This document shows positions 63,017 to 64,000 of a DNA stretch of 64,000 nucleotides, one piece after another. This DNA is from Candida dubliniensis CD36. Taxonomy: Eukaryota; Ascomycota; Pichiomycetes; Serinales; Debaryomycetaceae. The position numbers were made by a program, and so were the translations under genes. The stretch's first letter is position 1; every line of letters starts with the position of its first letter. The notes beneath the pieces were generated by a model, which was not told where the DNA came from, searched no databases, and worked only from the letters and a program-made list of their open reading frames with translations. The stretch is taken from positions 1 through 64,000 of the forward strand of contig NC_012863.1 of NCBI RefSeq assembly GCF_000026945.1. The letters run 5' to 3'.

Positions 63017-64000
63017 TTATTTCTTTGGATCATTGTCTGATCCCACAGAAGTTTCTTCGTCTTCAGGTACCTTATCTTCTGCGTGTATCCATTTTCTCAT
63101 AAAGTTCACCAAAACGTTAGCAGTCATCACTTGTTCCGCTTGATAAAGAACCAACGGCACCAAGATTATACCCAACTTAGGATTATGTGACCCGTATTGA
63201 GAAGAAACCAAGGACACCCCCAAAGCTGCTGTTTTTGCTGGACCACACAACATGACTGCAACAGTATCTTTTCTGTTGTAATAAAATGGACGGAAGAATG
63301 CATAACTATACCGATAAAGTTTACTGGACGACTCGTTTGGTTCTTCTTTGAATACTCTTAGTATCCAAAACGGGCGGGAATATAAGTACGTTAGAACAGT
63401 GAAAAACAAATAAATCCCAATATTGAAAAACACTAGGAATATGATAGAGGCATGACTGACACTGGTGAATGCATGTTGGGCAAAAGCAGTGGAAAACGAC
63501 TGGAACATAATTAACAACAACATAAAGGACCCAACTTTGCTCAACTTGAAAGTTGTCAAACACCATTTGGTTTGTTTTGGGAAAATATTTTGAACAACTT
63601 GACCAACAAACAACGGCACAAACACTGATAACCCCAATTGTTTCATAGTCTCGGCGTATAACTCTTGCACTGTGGAATCCCCGTCCGTTTGGTGACTTGG
63701 ATTACCTATTTCCCAAGTTCCTGTCATGTACATTTGTAACAATGCTGGCGTGATAAATGCACCCAAAACATTACCGATAAAGACTTCACACAACGTCAAA
63801 ATGTCATTACCGTGTGCCTGTTTGGTCATGACCACGTTTGAAGACACAGTTGTTGGACATGCATGGGTGACAATCAAACCTATTAATAGCCAGTCATCAA
63901 TTTCCCCATTATGGCTAGCTTTAATACCCAGAGCGATTCCGAAGATAATGGCACTGGTGATCAAGAACGACATGGATAATACAGTAAAATGAGCTCTCCA
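63017..64000 (-). CDS. RCH1: Rch1-like SBF-family transporter, partial at window edge
   Basis: The C-terminal part of a multi-spanning protein of the bile acid:sodium symporter (SBF/Rch1) family. C. albicans Rch1 is a plasma-membrane negative regulator of cytosolic calcium. Segments such as HACPTTVSSNVVMTKQAHGN, CEVFIGNVLGAFITPALLQM and MLCGPAKTAALGVSL are typical. A charged tail ends DNDPKK. The frame stays open (WRAHFTVLSMSF) through position 64000, so the N-terminus lies outside; the internal ATG at 63973 is not the start. Confidence 0.9.
   Translation of the reverse strand, partial: WRAHFTVLSMSFLITSAIIFGIALGIKASHNGEIDDWLLIGLIVTHACPTTVSSNVVMTKQAHGNDILTLCEVFIGNVLGAFITPALLQMYMTGTWEIGNPSHQTDGDSTVQELYAETMKQLGLSVFVPLFVGQVVQNIFPKQTKWCLTTFKLSKVGSFMLLLIMFQSFSTAFAQHAFTSVSHASIIFLVFFNIGIYLFFTVLTYLYSRPFWILRVFKEEPNESSSKLYRYSYAFFRPFYYNRKDTVAVMLCGPAKTAALGVSLVSSQYGSHNPKLGIILVPLVLYQAEQVMTANVLVNFMRKWIHAEDKVPEDEETSVGSDNDPKK

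Overview
The window is nuclear DNA from a yeast of the CUG-Ser clade, very close to Candida albicans. Candida dubliniensis is my best guess, because the Mep2, Cnh1 and His4 proteins look like the C. albicans proteins with a few percent of substitutions; that comparison is from memory and not from a search. Coding density, poly(A/T) tracts, short GTATGT/TACTAAC/AG introns and the gene order around a heme-uptake cluster (FRP1-PGA7-RBT5) all fit. In this clade CTG codons should be read as serine.

Layout. Positions 1 to about 11,900 form a repeat-rich, gene-poor block of subtelomeric or major-repeat type. It holds degenerate tandem repeats of about 175 bp, a minisatellite, a frameshifted helicase pseudogene that lacks its Walker A end (5315-6696), a large array of GTGGTCAAAGAAA-type short repeats duplicated in tandem with a period of about 800-930 bp (6700-8432), a broken zinc-knuckle gag/ORF1-like retroelement protein (8408-10224), telomere-like 32-bp repeats (10676-10739) and a decayed gene (11285-11833). 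From 11,961 to the right edge the DNA is ordinary and densely coding.

Region by region: CNH1 (Na+/H+ antiporter), a tail-anchored protein and GCG1 run rightward, with only 11 bp between the last two. They converge on a transferrin-receptor-like pseudopeptidase and a beta-lactamase-like protein. PHR3 (GH72 transglycosylase, with a 50-bp intron) converges on an F-box protein. The heme and nitrogen acquisition segment FRP1 / PGA7 / RBT5 / MEP2 spans 22.9-29.5 kb, with Rim101-type, CCAAT and GATA motifs in its promoters. Amino-acid and peroxisome genes follow: HIS4, PEX5, CAR2, a Spd1/Dif1-like RNR regulator, two tandem tetraspan Sma2-like membrane proteins, MET15, a GIY-YIG/MUG113-like protein, SUB2, a small mitochondrial protein and PRO3. 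The rest is JHD2, ATP2, STE24, a Rieske oxygenase with an apparent 4-nt micro-exon, SWI1, MNN10, PEX10, TIM11 (ATP synthase subunit e), PTC7, PEP7/VAC1 and a partial RCH1 running off the right edge.

Seven genes have spliceosomal introns that I could place at base level (PHR3, SUB2, ATP2, STE24, PEX10 and two in the Rieske gene count as six genes and seven introns). The strongest candidates for something unusual are the 4-nt micro-exon, the duplicated GGTCAAA array bounded on both sides by truncated pseudogenes, the -1 slippery heptamer at the start of the retroelement ORF, and the telomere-like interstitial repeats.
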